Shown here: positions 7,545-16,664 of the stretch, in pieces
How positions within the stretch are numbered: position 1 is the stretch's first letter
Layout: each line of letters opens with the position of its first letter
NCBI GenBank assembly: GCA_027310575.1
Contig: DAIDAO010000015.1
Span: forward strand, 1 to 37,587
Reading direction: 5' to 3'
Length of the DNA: 37,587 nucleotides
Origin: a bacterium
GTDB taxonomy: Archaea > Thermoproteota > Nitrososphaeria > Nitrososphaerales > Gagatemarchaeaceae
Program-made: the position numbers and the translations under genes
The notes under the pieces: generated by a model
Told to the model about the DNA's origin: nothing
The model's input: only the letters and a program-made list of their open reading frames with translations
Databases searched by the model: none

Positions 7545-8501
7545 ATGAAGAATGCGACAGGAATCGTACCTCTAGCAATACTCGCAGTGCTCCTCATCGC
7601 GATCTCGCCGATGGCCAGCGCCTCCACGCTCACAGTGAACCTCAACCCGAAGACCGGGTTGGCCAAGATAGACAGCGTCAGCATCACCAAGATAGTCTTC
7701 ACCTACCCCTCGGGGTCCATGGTGTCCAACTACCTGAAGAACGTCAGCTCCTCGTTCAAGCTGAACGGGACTTTTGCGAGCACCGATTCGGGCGTCCAGG
7801 AGCTTCAGGGCGCCTTCGATCATGAAGGCGGCCGAGTCTCCGTAAGGAACGCGACGGTGTCGATAGACTACACGGCCAAGGGCAATGCCACAGCGCTCGT
7901 CGTGGACAAGATGACCAACGTCTCCGCCTGGGTCTCGAACGTCTTCAGGGTCGTCAACGGGACTGTGAAGGCCGACCTCGGATGGAGGGCGTTCGTCGTC
8001 ACGGGTCCGATGAACTTCGACATGGAAGACCGTTCGGTCGATGTCAACACAGTCGGCTCGACGATGCAGGATTCGCTCGCTTCGCATGAGATCGTGGCGG
8101 GCTTCCTGATGGGCGCCTTCGGCGGCGGCGCCATATGGAGCAGGCCCACACTCAACTTCTCAGCGCTCAGCACTCCGCTCAGCACCTGGACGAAGAACTA
8201 CGATGCCTCGACAAACACCACCACGTTCACCAAGACGATAACCGGGTCGTCCACCTTCACGGCGTCACTAGACTACAACGGACAGAAGTACTCGCTCTCG
8301 GCGACGTCAGACCCGACGGGCGTGGTCACAGTGCAAGGATACGCGAACGCGCAGAATGACTCGCTAGTCATGGCACCAGCGCCAGCGTCGACAGGAGCCG
8401 GACTACTGGCAGTCGGGGCCGTTGTGGCCGTCCTGCTGGGCCTCGTCGGCTACCTCGCAGTCAAGCGCGGCGTCAGACCAAAGACTCCACTGGCATACTG
8501 A
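7545..8501 (+). CDS. Exported, C-terminally membrane-anchored protein, unknown function
   Basis: A 318-residue protein with a signal peptide (residues about 1-27, ending in an Ala-rich MASAS site) and a C-terminal hydrophobic span (about 288-308) followed by the basic tail KRGVRPKTP. The middle is rich in Ser, Thr, Asn and Val with many N-x-S/T sites, as in glycosylated archaeal cell-surface proteins. I recognise no domain. A TTTAA box at 7513-7517 lies 30 bases before the ATG. It follows aif5A in the same direction but has its own promoter, and a strong hairpin terminator follows. Confidence 0.75.
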   Translation: MKNATGIVPLAILAVLLIAISPMASASTLTVNLNPKTGLAKIDSVSITKIVFTYPSGSMVSNYLKNVSSSFKLNGTFASTDSGVQELQGAFDHEGGRVSVRNATVSIDYTAKGNATALVVDKMTNVSAWVSNVFRVVNGTVKADLGWRAFVVTGPMNFDMEDRSVDVNTVGSTMQDSLASHEIVAGFLMGAFGGGAIWSRPTLNFSALSTPLSTWTKNYDASTNTTTFTKTITGSSTFTASLDYNGQKYSLSATSDPTGVVTVQGYANAQNDSLVMAPAPASTGAGLLAVGAVVAVLLGLVGYLAVKRGVRPKTPLAY

Positions 8502-8509
8502 CAACCCAC

Positions 8510-8539
8510 ACGAGGAGGGCTTCGGGCTCTCCTCCTCGT
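8510..8539 (+). terminator. Hairpin terminator after the exported protein gene
   Basis: ACGAGGAGG and CCTCCTCGT form a perfect 9-bp stem around a 12-base loop. It is followed by CTTGTTTT and begins 8 bases after the stop codon. Confidence 0.6.
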
Positions 8540-8646
8540 CTTGTTTTGCGGACCATGCCTCCGGTTAAAAGGGGTCCTTGCTGGAGCATTCAGGCATATT
8601 GAGCGCCCGCTCCCGTTTTTAATGGCCGACCGGGGGCAGCACCATC

Positions 8647-9162
8647 GTGTCAGGGAGGCTCCTCATCTTCTGCGGCATCCCGGGGAGTGGCAAGACGACC
8701 ATAGCCCGCCTGGTGGCCAAGGCCGACCCCGGCGCAGTCCATGTCCAGACGGACGCAGTCAGGGCCATGATCACAGCGCCGACGTTCGATGCGAAAGAGT
8801 CGGACTTTGTCTATGGGGTCGCCGTTGCCGCTGCCAGGGAGGCGCTCGACGCCGGCCGCCTGGTGATCCTCGATGCGACATTCGGTAGCAGCAGGCGCAG
8901 GGAGAAGACCCTGAAGAGCCTGGCCGGGCACTACTCCAGAGTCGATTTCGTGCTTGTCACCTGCGACCTGCAGACTGCGCTCAGACGGAACGCGGCAAGG
9001 ACCGGACAGTCGGTGGTCCCTGAGAGGAGCGTGGCTGACATCCTTGCGAACTTCGAGGAGCCAGAAAGGGCGTTCAGAGTGAACAGCTCAAGGGCTTCGC
9101 CCCAGGCCGCTGCGGGCGAAATCGTCCAGGCGCTTCTCTACCCGTCGGTTCCGCCTAAGTAG
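8647..9162 (+). CDS. P-loop kinase (AAA_33 / adenylylsulfate- or PSTK-like fold)
   Basis: A 171-residue protein from GTG 8647. Walker A is GIPGSGKTT (residues about 10-18). Then come a QTDAVRAM segment resembling the substrate site of small nucleotide or RNA kinases, LVILDATFGSSRRR as the Walker-B-like strand, and an Arg-rich lid (LRRNAARTGQ). This is the AAA_33 family of small ATP-dependent kinases, whose substrates vary widely (nucleosides, tRNA-linked serine, tRNA modification factors, antibiotics). The substrate cannot be told from sequence. A TTTTTAA box (8616-8622) lies 28 bases before the GTG, so the message is probably leaderless. It stands alone. Confidence 0.75.
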   Translation: MSGRLLIFCGIPGSGKTTIARLVAKADPGAVHVQTDAVRAMITAPTFDAKESDFVYGVAVAAAREALDAGRLVILDATFGSSRRREKTLKSLAGHYSRVDFVLVTCDLQTALRRNAARTGQSVVPERSVADILANFEEPERAFRVNSSRASPQAAAGEIVQALLYPSVPPK

Positions 9163-9265
9163 GATCATCCTGTCGATAATCAACTGCTGGCACGAGTTCC
9201 TCCTGACACTCATCCCAGGGCTCAACATCGGCGGCCTGACTCTGGGCGCAGTGAAAGGCTAGGCA

Positions 9266-9844
9266 TCAGCCGGCGGGCGAGCCGGGAGGGGTGGAATCCA
9301 GGGGGACGTCGAGCCTTCCCGCTCGTGTCAGGAAGTACGTGGCGAGAAAGAGGACCCCTCCGGCTGCGGCGATGTAGGCGCCGACGTCTGCGCTGACGGA
9401 GATCTGCACTGCGCGCCCCGTGAACCCCTGCCATCCTGCAAGGCGGTTCGCAGCCTCGTTGCCGATGCCAGAGATCCCGGCGACCCACAGCAGGGTCCCG
9501 ACCACCTCCAAGACTCCTGACGCGAGCGAGAGCGTCCATCTCGCGAACGAAGCGAAAGCGAGAACCAGCCCCGCTGTCAGGGCGATGATCGCGACGTCCA
9601 GCTCCCAGCTGCCTGTGATCAGGGGTGGCATGACTGACTGGACGTAGGCGGTGTAGTCCTGCTGCGTGTAGCTGGGTGGGTTGACCTGCTGCCCTCCGAT
9701 GAATCCTCCCACCATGCTTGCGACGTCGAAGGCGTTGTACCCGTCTGGGAAGGACTGGGGATTCCCGATGGTCATCCAGAACGCGCCCAGGGAGAGTATG
9801 ACTACGAAGATGTCCGCGACTATCACGATGCGCGTGTCTACCAT
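9266..9844 (-). CDS. Four-span membrane protein, unknown function
   Basis: A 192-residue protein with hydrophobic segments at about 7-25, 82-102, 106-125 and 150-168. A polar, Gln/Tyr-rich extracytoplasmic loop (NPPSYTQQDYTAYVQ) lies between the first two, and the tail is Pro/Gly-rich. I recognise no family. The long gap between spans one and two suggests an exposed domain of about 50 residues. The gene is followed downstream on the same strand by nothing, and it converges on the kinase. The surface protein gene at 10037-11206 lies upstream in the same orientation, 192 bases away. Confidence 0.65.
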   Translation of the reverse strand: MVDTRIVIVADIFVVILSLGAFWMTIGNPQSFPDGYNAFDVASMVGGFIGGQQVNPPSYTQQDYTAYVQSVMPPLITGSWELDVAIIALTAGLVLAFASFARWTLSLASGVLEVVGTLLWVAGISGIGNEAANRLAGWQGFTGRAVQISVSADVGAYIAAAGGVLFLATYFLTRAGRLDVPLDSTPPGSPAG

Positions 9845-10036
9845 GCGCCGACGTCCTCCGTGTGCGGCCTTGCCAAGCCCTGCCGTGGGATACTGGCGGA
9901 GCCCCGTTTATCCGTTCTGTAGAAAGACTCGAGGAGAACGCTTTGCGGTGGTCCATGTCCCTCATGCTCGGACCACCCAGAATGGGAGTCCGGTCGGATC
10001 TGAGCCGTCTCTCTTTGGGGTTCGACAGGGCGTCAA

Positions 10037-11206
10037 TCAAGCGACGCTGAAATGGAGCAGCACCAGATTGCCCCATTCGTCCCCGGTTACGACCGTGTAT
10101 GTTCCAGCCTCGAACTCGTGGAAAGTCGCCGGTGGGGATCCGGGCGGTGGATTCCAAAAGCCCGTCCAGTAGCCGCTGATCGTGATAGTCACGTTCATCT
10201 GGAGTTTCATATTGGAATTGACCTGCACATTGCTGCTCTCCGGTTGAAATACGAGGTATTGGAGATAGGTGACGGGGCACGTGGTCGGTGGACCAGGCTT
10301 GAACATATCGAGGGTCGTCCCAGCTGAGATGTTTTGCACTGTGTAGTACCCCCTAAGGACCGCCACTCCGAGCGGGTATTGTAGGCATGGGACTCCGCTC
10401 ACAAGACCCTTGACAGGCCACTGATATGCGAAGGTGACGTTGTTCAGAGTCGATAGCATGTTGGTCAGACTGGCGTTCATGGTGACGTATTCCCCCGGCT
10501 GGAACTCGGTGGAATTGAGAGTCAGACTCAGTCGCAGGTTCTGCTGAGTTGCTGCAGAAGCCTTTGCTGAAGCCACATTGAAGTGCGCGAGCGCCTGCTG
10601 ACCCCAGGCGTCGAAGACTACGACGGTGTATGTGCCAGCAGGAAATGGCTGGAAGGTGTATGCGAGGCCGTAGCCTATTCGCGTATAGTAGCCCCCCAGT
10701 ACGATAGTTTCATTGTTCGAATTGGCTCCATATGGCCTGAACACGTAGGTGTTCTGAATGGGGGCGATGCAGGATGGTGTCCAGTTAGAATCGTAAGGGT
10801 TTGGGCTGTTACGATTGTATTGGAGGAGAGGAGAATATTTCGAAATGTTTCCGAAAGCAAAGGTGTATGTTCCCTCGTAGATGTTCACGCCGAGGCCAGA
10901 CTGCACGGTGCAAGGAGCCTGCATGGGGTTGTCTACCCCGGACGTGCTCACCACAATCGTAGCAGATGTGGGATTGTAGACCCAAGCCCTGATGGTCACG
11001 TTCTGACCTTGGGTGAGGTCATCGGGCCCGACCTGAATGGCGAGCTGCAGACCATTGACGTAAGGAGGAGGGGCAGCCGGGGTTGTCAGAGTAGAGGTCG
11101 ACGTGGAGGTTACGGTGCGCTCGTTCGCATTGCCGGCAAGGTAACCTGCCCCTCCCCCTATCAGGATGGCTACTATCGCTATCACGGCTACGACTGCTCC
11201 CTTCAA
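10037..11206 (-). CDS. Membrane-anchored cell-surface protein with a duplicated domain
   Basis: A 389-residue protein from TTG 11206. It has an N-terminal hydrophobic anchor (about residues 2-25), a Thr/Ser-rich linker (TSTSTSTLTTPAAPPP), then two related beta-rich repeats. Each repeat ends alike: AGTYTVVVFDAWGQQALAHF (about residue 190) and AGTYTVVTGDEWGNLVLLHF (at the C-terminus). There are many N-x-S/T sites. The likely role is an extracellular structural or adhesion protein; no enzyme motif is seen. The TATA-like GTATATC at 11231-11237 lies 28 bases before the start. Codons are less GC-rich than in the purine genes, hinting at faster evolution or transfer. Confidence 0.72.
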   Translation of the reverse strand: MKGAVVAVIAIVAILIGGGAGYLAGNANERTVTSTSTSTLTTPAAPPPYVNGLQLAIQVGPDDLTQGQNVTIRAWVYNPTSATIVVSTSGVDNPMQAPCTVQSGLGVNIYEGTYTFAFGNISKYSPLLQYNRNSPNPYDSNWTPSCIAPIQNTYVFRPYGANSNNETIVLGGYYTRIGYGLAYTFQPFPAGTYTVVVFDAWGQQALAHFNVASAKASAATQQNLRLSLTLNSTEFQPGEYVTMNASLTNMLSTLNNVTFAYQWPVKGLVSGVPCLQYPLGVAVLRGYYTVQNISAGTTLDMFKPGPPTTCPVTYLQYLVFQPESSNVQVNSNMKLQMNVTITISGYWTGFWNPPPGSPPATFHEFEAGTYTVVTGDEWGNLVLLHFSVA

Positions 11207-11588
11207 AGTCGGAAAATGATGGCTACGACGGATATACGGCTAGTTACCAGAACGGACCTGGTAGCGGAATCATGCGTGTTTGATCATAGCTGGCAGCGCC
11301 CTATCGACGGGTGACGCTTCGGGCGTTTGACCGCACCTGTCTCATGCTGGCGCTCGGCTGGACCCGTCCGGGCTGGAGCACCCGAATCCCGTCGGACCGG
11401 CTCGGTCTCGAAAAGCTTATGACAAATTCTCAATCGTCGCCGGAGCAAAGAGTTGGACCGCCATTAGGCGCAGACAGTCTTCGGGGGCCTCCGGACGGAA
11501 GGACCTTTCCGCATGGTCCTACTATGCGGCTGTCGACGAGATATACCACGCCAAGTGGGCTGCCAACCAGCTGTCGCGCTTCGAAGTC
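11207..11588. other. Intergenic stretch between surface protein and folC
   Basis: It contains the minus-strand TATA box of the surface protein (11231-11237) and a plus-strand TATA-like AAGCTTATG (about 11414-11422). From about 11496 a clearly coding-like frame (DLSAWSYYAAVDEIYH) runs without a break into folC. Nothing else is recognisable. Confidence 0.5.
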
Positions 11589-12863
11589 GTGAGGGAGGCC
11601 GTCCGCCACTTCTGGCCCGACGGCTACCCAGTCAAGCTGATACAGGTAGCCGGCACCAGCGGGAAGGGGTCGACCAGCCAGTTCATCCAGGCCGGGCTTT
11701 CGAGCTTCGGGAAGGCGGGCGCCTATGTGAAGCCGCACGTCTTCGACTTCGCGGAAAGGTTCGTGCTCGACAGGGGGCTCGCGGATCACGGCGAGATAGT
11801 CAGGGTCTGGGAAGAAGACGTCAGACCCTACAGCGTCGAAAGCGCCATGCGAGGCGAGGCGTGGACGCTCGATCATTTCGAGGCCAGCCTGCTGATCGCG
11901 CTGAAGCTGTTCGAGAAACACCGTCTCCGCTGGGCCGTCGTCGAGACCGGGATGGGAGGACGCTACGACCCAGCCACAGCCCTCGAAGTGGTCGCCACGG
12001 TCGTGACCAACGTGGGGCAGGATCATGAAGAGGCCCTCGGGGCGGAGCATTGGCAGAGGGCGGTGGAGAAGGCCGGGATCTGCAGGCCCGGAGTCCCGCT
12101 GTTCAGCGCTGACCAGGACGAGAGGACCATAGGGGTGCTGAAAGATGTCTGCAGAGACGTCGGGGCCCCCTACCACCACCTGACAATGAAAGACGTCAAC
12201 CGCGTGAAGAGGCTGGTGGCCGGAAGGGGGAGGCCGAACAACCCCGACCGCCTGCTCTTCTCCGAGCACCAGATGGTGAACGCGGCCCTCGCAGCCAGGG
12301 TCGTGGACTTCCTCGTGGGCGGGGCGAGCCTGGAGCGGCTGGCCCGGAGCTTCCTTGTCACCAGATATGTCGGGAGGTTCTGGAAGATCGATAAGGACGT
12401 GTACGCCGACGTGGCCCACAACTCGAGCAAGACCAAGGCCCTGGCCAACGAGCTGAAAGCCCGTTTTCCAGGGACCAAGAAGGTGTTCGTAGTCGGTATA
12501 AGTGGCCCGAGGGACCCTGTCGCCGTGGTGGGCCCGATCGTACCCCAGGCCAAGGCCCTCGTGATCACCTCCGCCGGGTTCAAGGGGCAGGATCCAGGCA
12601 GAGTCTACGCGCGCCTCCGCGACGCGTTCCCCGAGACCCCGATACACCTGGCCCCGAACCCGGCGACGACCCTTTCCGTCGCCAGGAACATCCGCGGCCA
12701 GTCGGAAGTCATAGTGTTCACAGGGTCGACCTACATGATAGACCAGGCGCTCAACCAGGACGAGCACCTGCGTCATCTGAACGCCAGCGTAGGGTGGAGG
12801 GAAGAGAACCGGAAGCAGGTGTCTGGCTCTCCGAGCTCCTCGCTCCCGGAGGAGAAACGATGA
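11589..12863 (+). CDS. folC: FolC-type Mur ligase (folylpolyglutamate/dihydrofolate synthase-like)
   Basis: A 424-residue protein from GTG 11589. It shows the FolC P-loop QVAGTSGKGSTS, WAVVETGMGGRYDPATALE (the magnesium-site E-T-G-x-G-G-R-x-D motif), TNVGQDHEEALG, SEHQMVNAALAARV and the C-terminal domain strand VYADVAHNSSKTKALANEL. It adds glutamate to folates, which retains the one-carbon carriers used by PurN and PurH. The conserved N-terminal helix (YYAAVDEIYHAKWAANQLSR) lies upstream of this GTG in the same frame. No ATG, GTG or TTG is available there, so the true start is unresolved. It overlaps purB by four bases (ATGA), so the two are translationally coupled. Confidence 0.85.
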   Translation: MREAVRHFWPDGYPVKLIQVAGTSGKGSTSQFIQAGLSSFGKAGAYVKPHVFDFAERFVLDRGLADHGEIVRVWEEDVRPYSVESAMRGEAWTLDHFEASLLIALKLFEKHRLRWAVVETGMGGRYDPATALEVVATVVTNVGQDHEEALGAEHWQRAVEKAGICRPGVPLFSADQDERTIGVLKDVCRDVGAPYHHLTMKDVNRVKRLVAGRGRPNNPDRLLFSEHQMVNAALAARVVDFLVGGASLERLARSFLVTRYVGRFWKIDKDVYADVAHNSSKTKALANELKARFPGTKKVFVVGISGPRDPVAVVGPIVPQAKALVITSAGFKGQDPGRVYARLRDAFPETPIHLAPNPATTLSVARNIRGQSEVIVFTGSTYMIDQALNQDEHLRHLNASVGWREENRKQVSGSPSSSLPEEKR

Positions 12864-14323
12864 AGGCGAAAGGGGGGAAGAGAACGGAGAGAGGGTTCGG
12901 ATTCGACTCCTACCTGTCCCCGTTCACATGGAGGTACGGTTCCCCGGAGATGAGGGACCTCTTCTCGGAGGTCGGGAAGAGGGCCCGGTGGAGGAAGGTG
13001 TGGCTGGCGCTGGCGGAAGGCGAGCACAAGCTCGGTCTCGTCACGAAGGCAGAGCTGGACGGCATCCGCTCCAAGGCCGGCAGAGAAGACGTCGATGTCG
13101 AGGCAGCCCAGGAACTGGAGAAGACGATCCGGCACGACCTGATGGCTGAGCTCAGGACCTTTGCAGCGCAGGCTGGGAAGGGGGGCGGGAAGCTCCATCT
13201 GGGCGCCACGTCGATGGACATCGAGGACAACGCCGACGCCCTGATCTTCCTGGAGGCGATCGGGATCATCAAATCGAAGCTCGTCGGGTGCCTCGCTGAG
13301 TCGAGGAAGCTCGTTCTCAAGTACAAAGACACCGTCTGCATGGGCTGGACCCACCTGCAGCCGGCCGAGCCGACCACCCTGGGCTACAGGATCGCGAACT
13401 ACGCCCAGGACCTGGTGACAGACGTGGAGTTCCTTGACGCGGTGAAGGGATTCGTCCTCGGCAAAGGGGTCAAGGGCGCGGTCGGGACTTCGGCCAGCTT
13501 CAAGGCGCTTCTGGGGAGCGACGCCAGGGTGAGGGAGCTCGAGGACGACGTGATGATCAGGCTGCGGCTCCACGCCTTCGAGGTATCCTCGCAGACATAC
13601 CCGAGGAAGGTGGACTTCCTGATTCTGTCGGCCCTGGCATCGATCGCGCAGAGCTGCCACAAGTTCGGCCTGGACCTGAGGGTCATGCAGTCCCCCGCTT
13701 TCGGCGAGCTTTCGGAGCCTTACGGCAAGCTGCAGGTCGGATCCAGCGCAATGCCGTTCAAGAGGAATCCAGTCACAGCGGAAAGGATGTGCTCGCTCGC
13801 TCGGGTCGCGGCGACAGCGCCCCTGGTGGCGTTCACCTACGCCTCAAACAGCATCCTCGAGCGGACTTTGGACGATTCTGCGGCGAGGAGAATTGTGATC
13901 CCGGAGGCCTTCCTGGCCGTCGACGAGTGCCTGACAATCTACGAGTCGCTCGTCAGGGGGCTGTGCGTCTACCCCGTGATGATGGAGAGGAACCTGGAGA
14001 GGTTCGGCCCGTTCGCAGGCACGGAGGCGGTGATGATGAAGCTCGCGGAGAAGGGGATGGACAGACAGGAGATGCACGAGCTCCTCAGAAACAGGTCCAA
14101 CGAGGCCTGGGGCGAGGTGATGGCCGGGAGGCCGAACCCCCTGCTGAGCATACTCTCGGAGGACAGGACGATATCGTCCAAGCTTTCGGGCGCGGAGGTG
14201 CGCAGGCTGCTGGACCCGAGGGGCCACGTCGGCGACGCGAGCGAAAGGTGCGAGAGTTTCGTACGCAAGAAGGTTGACCCGATCCTGGCGAGGCACGCCA
14301 GGACTGGGAAGCACAGCCGATGA
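12860..14323 (+). CDS. purB: Adenylosuccinate lyase
   Basis: A 487-residue protein. The ATG at 12860 overlaps the folC stop and follows a good Shine-Dalgarno (GGAGGAG, 5 bases away), so the longer upstream frame is rejected. Motifs: LHLGATSMDIEDNADALIFL (substrate site), TVCMGWTHLQPAEPTTLGYR with the catalytic His, and the signature loop GSSAMPFKRNPVTAERM. PurB cleaves SAICAR to AICAR and adenylosuccinate to AMP, acting in both IMP and AMP synthesis. The length is typical, slightly long at the N-terminus (a basic MKAKGGKRTERG extension). It forms a two-gene unit with folC and converges on purM with a 4-base gap. Confidence 0.96.
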   Translation: MKAKGGKRTERGFGFDSYLSPFTWRYGSPEMRDLFSEVGKRARWRKVWLALAEGEHKLGLVTKAELDGIRSKAGREDVDVEAAQELEKTIRHDLMAELRTFAAQAGKGGGKLHLGATSMDIEDNADALIFLEAIGIIKSKLVGCLAESRKLVLKYKDTVCMGWTHLQPAEPTTLGYRIANYAQDLVTDVEFLDAVKGFVLGKGVKGAVGTSASFKALLGSDARVRELEDDVMIRLRLHAFEVSSQTYPRKVDFLILSALASIAQSCHKFGLDLRVMQSPAFGELSEPYGKLQVGSSAMPFKRNPVTAERMCSLARVAATAPLVAFTYASNSILERTLDDSAARRIVIPEAFLAVDECLTIYESLVRGLCVYPVMMERNLERFGPFAGTEAVMMKLAEKGMDRQEMHELLRNRSNEAWGEVMAGRPNPLLSILSEDRTISSKLSGAEVRRLLDPRGHVGDASERCESFVRKKVDPILARHARTGKHSR

Positions 14324-14327
14324 CCGG

Positions 14328-15371
14328 CTAGGCCAGCCTTTCTCCGTTGACCAGGACGCCAGTCCCCTTCTTGACCTTCCCTAGATGATGAGTCGTGAAC
14401 CCGTCCGACCTGAAGACGCGGGCGACCTTCTTCGTGTCCGAGGAGGGGACGCAGAGGCAGAGCCCGATCCCCATGTTGAAGGTCCTGTACATCTCGCGTG
14501 GCCTGATCCCCCCCTCTTTCATGAGAAGCTGGAAGATGGGAGGGACTGGGGGGAGGGTCAGGTCGAACTGCAGGTTCCTCCCGCCTACGAGCCTCGCGAG
14601 CTTGGAGAAGGAGCCCCCCGTTATGTGCCCGATGCCGTGGACTTCCGCCCCAGCGACGGCCTTGAGCGTCGGCCTGACGTAGATCAGGGTCGGCTCGAGC
14701 AGCGCGTCGCCCAGGGTCGAGCCGAGCTCCTCGACGTGGCGGGCGAGCCGCCGGCGTCTGAAGACCCTCCTGGCGAGAGTGAACCCGTTCGAGTGCAGCC
14801 CCGAGCTTGCGACCCCCAGCACCTCGTCCCCCTCGGCTATGGCCGAGCCGTCTATCAGAGCGTCCTTCCTCACGATCCCGACCCCCATCGAGACCAGGTC
14901 GAAGCCGCGGCCTCCTCTCCCCTTCACCACTTCTTTCATGATCGCAGTCTCCCCCCCTACGATCGCCACCGAAGCCTGCCTCGCTCCCTCGACCAGCCCC
15001 TTGGTGAGCTCGGCGACCAGCCCCTCGTCTTCCCTCTGCAGGGCGATGTAGTCCAGCAGCGCGATCGGCTCCGAGCCCAGGCAGATCAGGTCGTTGACAG
15101 TCATGGCGACGCAGTCGATGCCTACGGTGTCGAAGCGCCGCATCTCCTGCGCGACGAGGACCTTGGTCCCCACGCCGTCTGTGTGCAGCGTGAGCGCGGT
15201 GCCGCCGCCCAGGTCCACGACCCCGCCGTACAGCCCTATCCCTCTGAGAGGCGCCCCGACCATGCCCTCCCTGAGGGGGAAGGTCGCTTCGAGGCGCTGC
15301 GCCAGGGAGCGCTGGATGCGTCGGACGGTCCGGACGTCGACCCCTGCCCTGGCGTACGATTGATGCTGCAA
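14328..15371 (-). CDS. purM: Phosphoribosylformylglycinamidine cyclo-ligase (AIR synthetase)
   Basis: A 347-residue protein from TTG 15371 beginning MQHQSYARAGVDV, the normal PurM start. Motifs: LTLHTDGVGTKVLVA (ATP/substrate loop), DTVGIDCVAMTVNDLICLGS, AIVGGETAIM, and VASSGLHSNGFTLAR in the C-terminal domain, ending HITGGSF. PurM converts FGAM to AIR using ATP. It is the last gene of the long minus-strand purine operon, 13 bases after purC, and converges on purB. The length is normal. Confidence 0.96.
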   Translation of the reverse strand: MQHQSYARAGVDVRTVRRIQRSLAQRLEATFPLREGMVGAPLRGIGLYGGVVDLGGGTALTLHTDGVGTKVLVAQEMRRFDTVGIDCVAMTVNDLICLGSEPIALLDYIALQREDEGLVAELTKGLVEGARQASVAIVGGETAIMKEVVKGRGGRGFDLVSMGVGIVRKDALIDGSAIAEGDEVLGVASSGLHSNGFTLARRVFRRRRLARHVEELGSTLGDALLEPTLIYVRPTLKAVAGAEVHGIGHITGGSFSKLARLVGGRNLQFDLTLPPVPPIFQLLMKEGGIRPREMYRTFNMGIGLCLCVPSSDTKKVARVFRSDGFTTHHLGKVKKGTGVLVNGERLA

Positions 15372-15384
15372 GCGACCCGCCGGG

Positions 15385-16230
15385 CTAGAACGCCTTTCCA
15401 GTCAGCTTCTCGTACACCGCGATGTACCTCTGGCTCGTCTCCGCCACCAGAGCGGGCGGGAGCTCTGGAGGGGGCGGCGCCTTGGCCCCGGTCTTCCTGG
15501 CGGCGTCGAGCTTCGCCTTGTACCCGGCCGAGACCAGCCAGTCCCTCACAGGCTGCTTGTCGTAGCTGTCCTGCGGCTTCCCCGGCGAATAGGCGGACTT
15601 CGGCCACAGCCTGAACTCGTCCGGCCCGATCGAATCTCCGAGCAGGATGCGCCCTTCCTCGTCCTTCCCGAACTCGAGCTTGACGTCGGCCAGTATGAAG
15701 CCCGCGTCGGACGCGCGCCGCCGCAGGGCCTCGTAGACCCGGATGGAGGCCTCCTTCACGTCCCCGAGCTCGGCCTGGGTCATCCTGCCTTCCCTGACTA
15801 TCCCTTCTTCGGTGATGGGCTCGTCTTTCACGTCTGATTTGGTCGTGGGGTCGTAGTATGGCCGAGGGAGTTGTGCGGCCATGACCTTCTCGACCGGGAG
15901 GGAGACCTCCCCCTTCGTCAGCCTCTCCATCAGGCTCCCGTACAGGTACCCCCTGACCACGCATTCGACCGGGATCATCTTCATCTTCTTGACGACCATC
16001 ATGTCGTCCCCTTCGAGCCTCACCATGTGGTGGGGGACGTGCAGGGTCTCGAACAGGTGCGCCCCCAGCCTGCAGAGGACCTCCCCCTTGTGCGGGACCC
16101 TGGTCGGGAGGACGACGTCGAAGGCCGAGAGCCTGTCGGTGAAGTGGAAGAGGAGGTGGCCCTCGTCGAGCTCGTAGATGTCCTTCACCTTGCCGGAGCG
16201 GACGAACCTCCCAGGCGGGGTCATCTCCAT
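15385..16230 (-). CDS. purC: SAICAR synthetase
   Basis: A 281-residue ATP-grasp-like enzyme. It begins with [26 protein letters not shown], which is the diagnostic N-terminus. Later motifs are [10 protein letters not shown] (V-V-R-G-Y-x-x-G-S), [30 protein letters not shown] and [13 protein letters not shown]. It joins CAIR with aspartate to make SAICAR. The start overlaps the purE stop by about ten bases, showing tight coupling within the operon. A Pro/Ala-rich insert near the C-terminus ([18 protein letters not shown]) lies between the catalytic core and the last helix. Length fits the family of about 240-300 residues. Confidence 0.96.
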   Translation of the reverse strand: MEMTPPGRFVRSGKVKDIYELDEGHLLFHFTDRLSAFDVVLPTRVPHKGEVLCRLGAHLFETLHVPHHMVRLEGDDMMVVKKMKMIPVECVVRGYLYGSLMERLTKGEVSLPVEKVMAAQLPRPYYDPTTKSDVKDEPITEEGIVREGRMTQAELGDVKEASIRVYEALRRRASDAGFILADVKLEFGKDEEGRILLGDSIGPDEFRLWPKSAYSPGKPQDSYDKQPVRDWLVSAGYKAKLDAARKTGAKAPPPPELPPALVAETSQRYIAVYEKLTGKAF

Positions 16231-16664
16231 CCCTCCCTCATCTTGGCGATGTTCTCTGAGACGACTGGGTCGCCGAGGGCGAGGATTTCCGCTGCCAGTA
16301 TCCCCGCGTTCCGGGCGTTGTCGACGCCCACGCTGGCCACCGGGACGCCAGGGGGCATCTGGACGATTGACAGGAGGGAATCGAGGCCGTCTAGCTTCAC
16401 CTTCACCGGGACGCCGATCACCGGCTTCACAGTGAGAGAGGCCATCACCCCTGGGAGGTGCGCGGCCAGTCCTGCGACGCCTATGAAGACCCTGGCAGGA
16501 GACTTCGACATGTAGTCCCTGAGCTTCTCAGGGTTCCTGTGGGCGGAGATGAACTGGACTTCGTGGGCGACCCCCAACTCTGTGAGCACCTTGGACGCCT
16601 CCTCGACCACCGCCTGGTCGCTCCTGCTCCCTGCGACTATGGCCACGGCGATCGTGCCGCTCAT
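16221..16664 (-). CDS. purE: 5-(carboxyamino)imidazole ribonucleotide mutase / AIR carboxylase PurE
   Basis: A 147-residue PurE. Motifs are [18 protein letters not shown] (phosphate-binding G-S-x-S-D), [15 protein letters not shown] (the S-A-H-R catalytic motif), [18 protein letters not shown] and [24 protein letters not shown]. Class I PurE needs PurK, whereas class II PurE uses CO2 directly. No purK is in this otherwise complete cluster, so the class is open. PurE overlaps the MTHFS gene by four bases upstream and purC by ten downstream. Confidence 0.95.
   Translation of the reverse strand: MSGTIAVAIVAGSRSDQAVVEEASKVLTELGVAHEVQFISAHRNPEKLRDYMSKSPARVFIGVAGLAAHLPGVMASLTVKPVIGVPVKVKLDGLDSLLSIVQMPPGVPVASVGVDNARNAGILAAEILALGDPVVSENIAKMREGWR

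Noticed and set aside
14385-15614. 409-codon plus-strand frame over purM
   Set aside because: Antisense to purM and purC, both of which show all family motifs.
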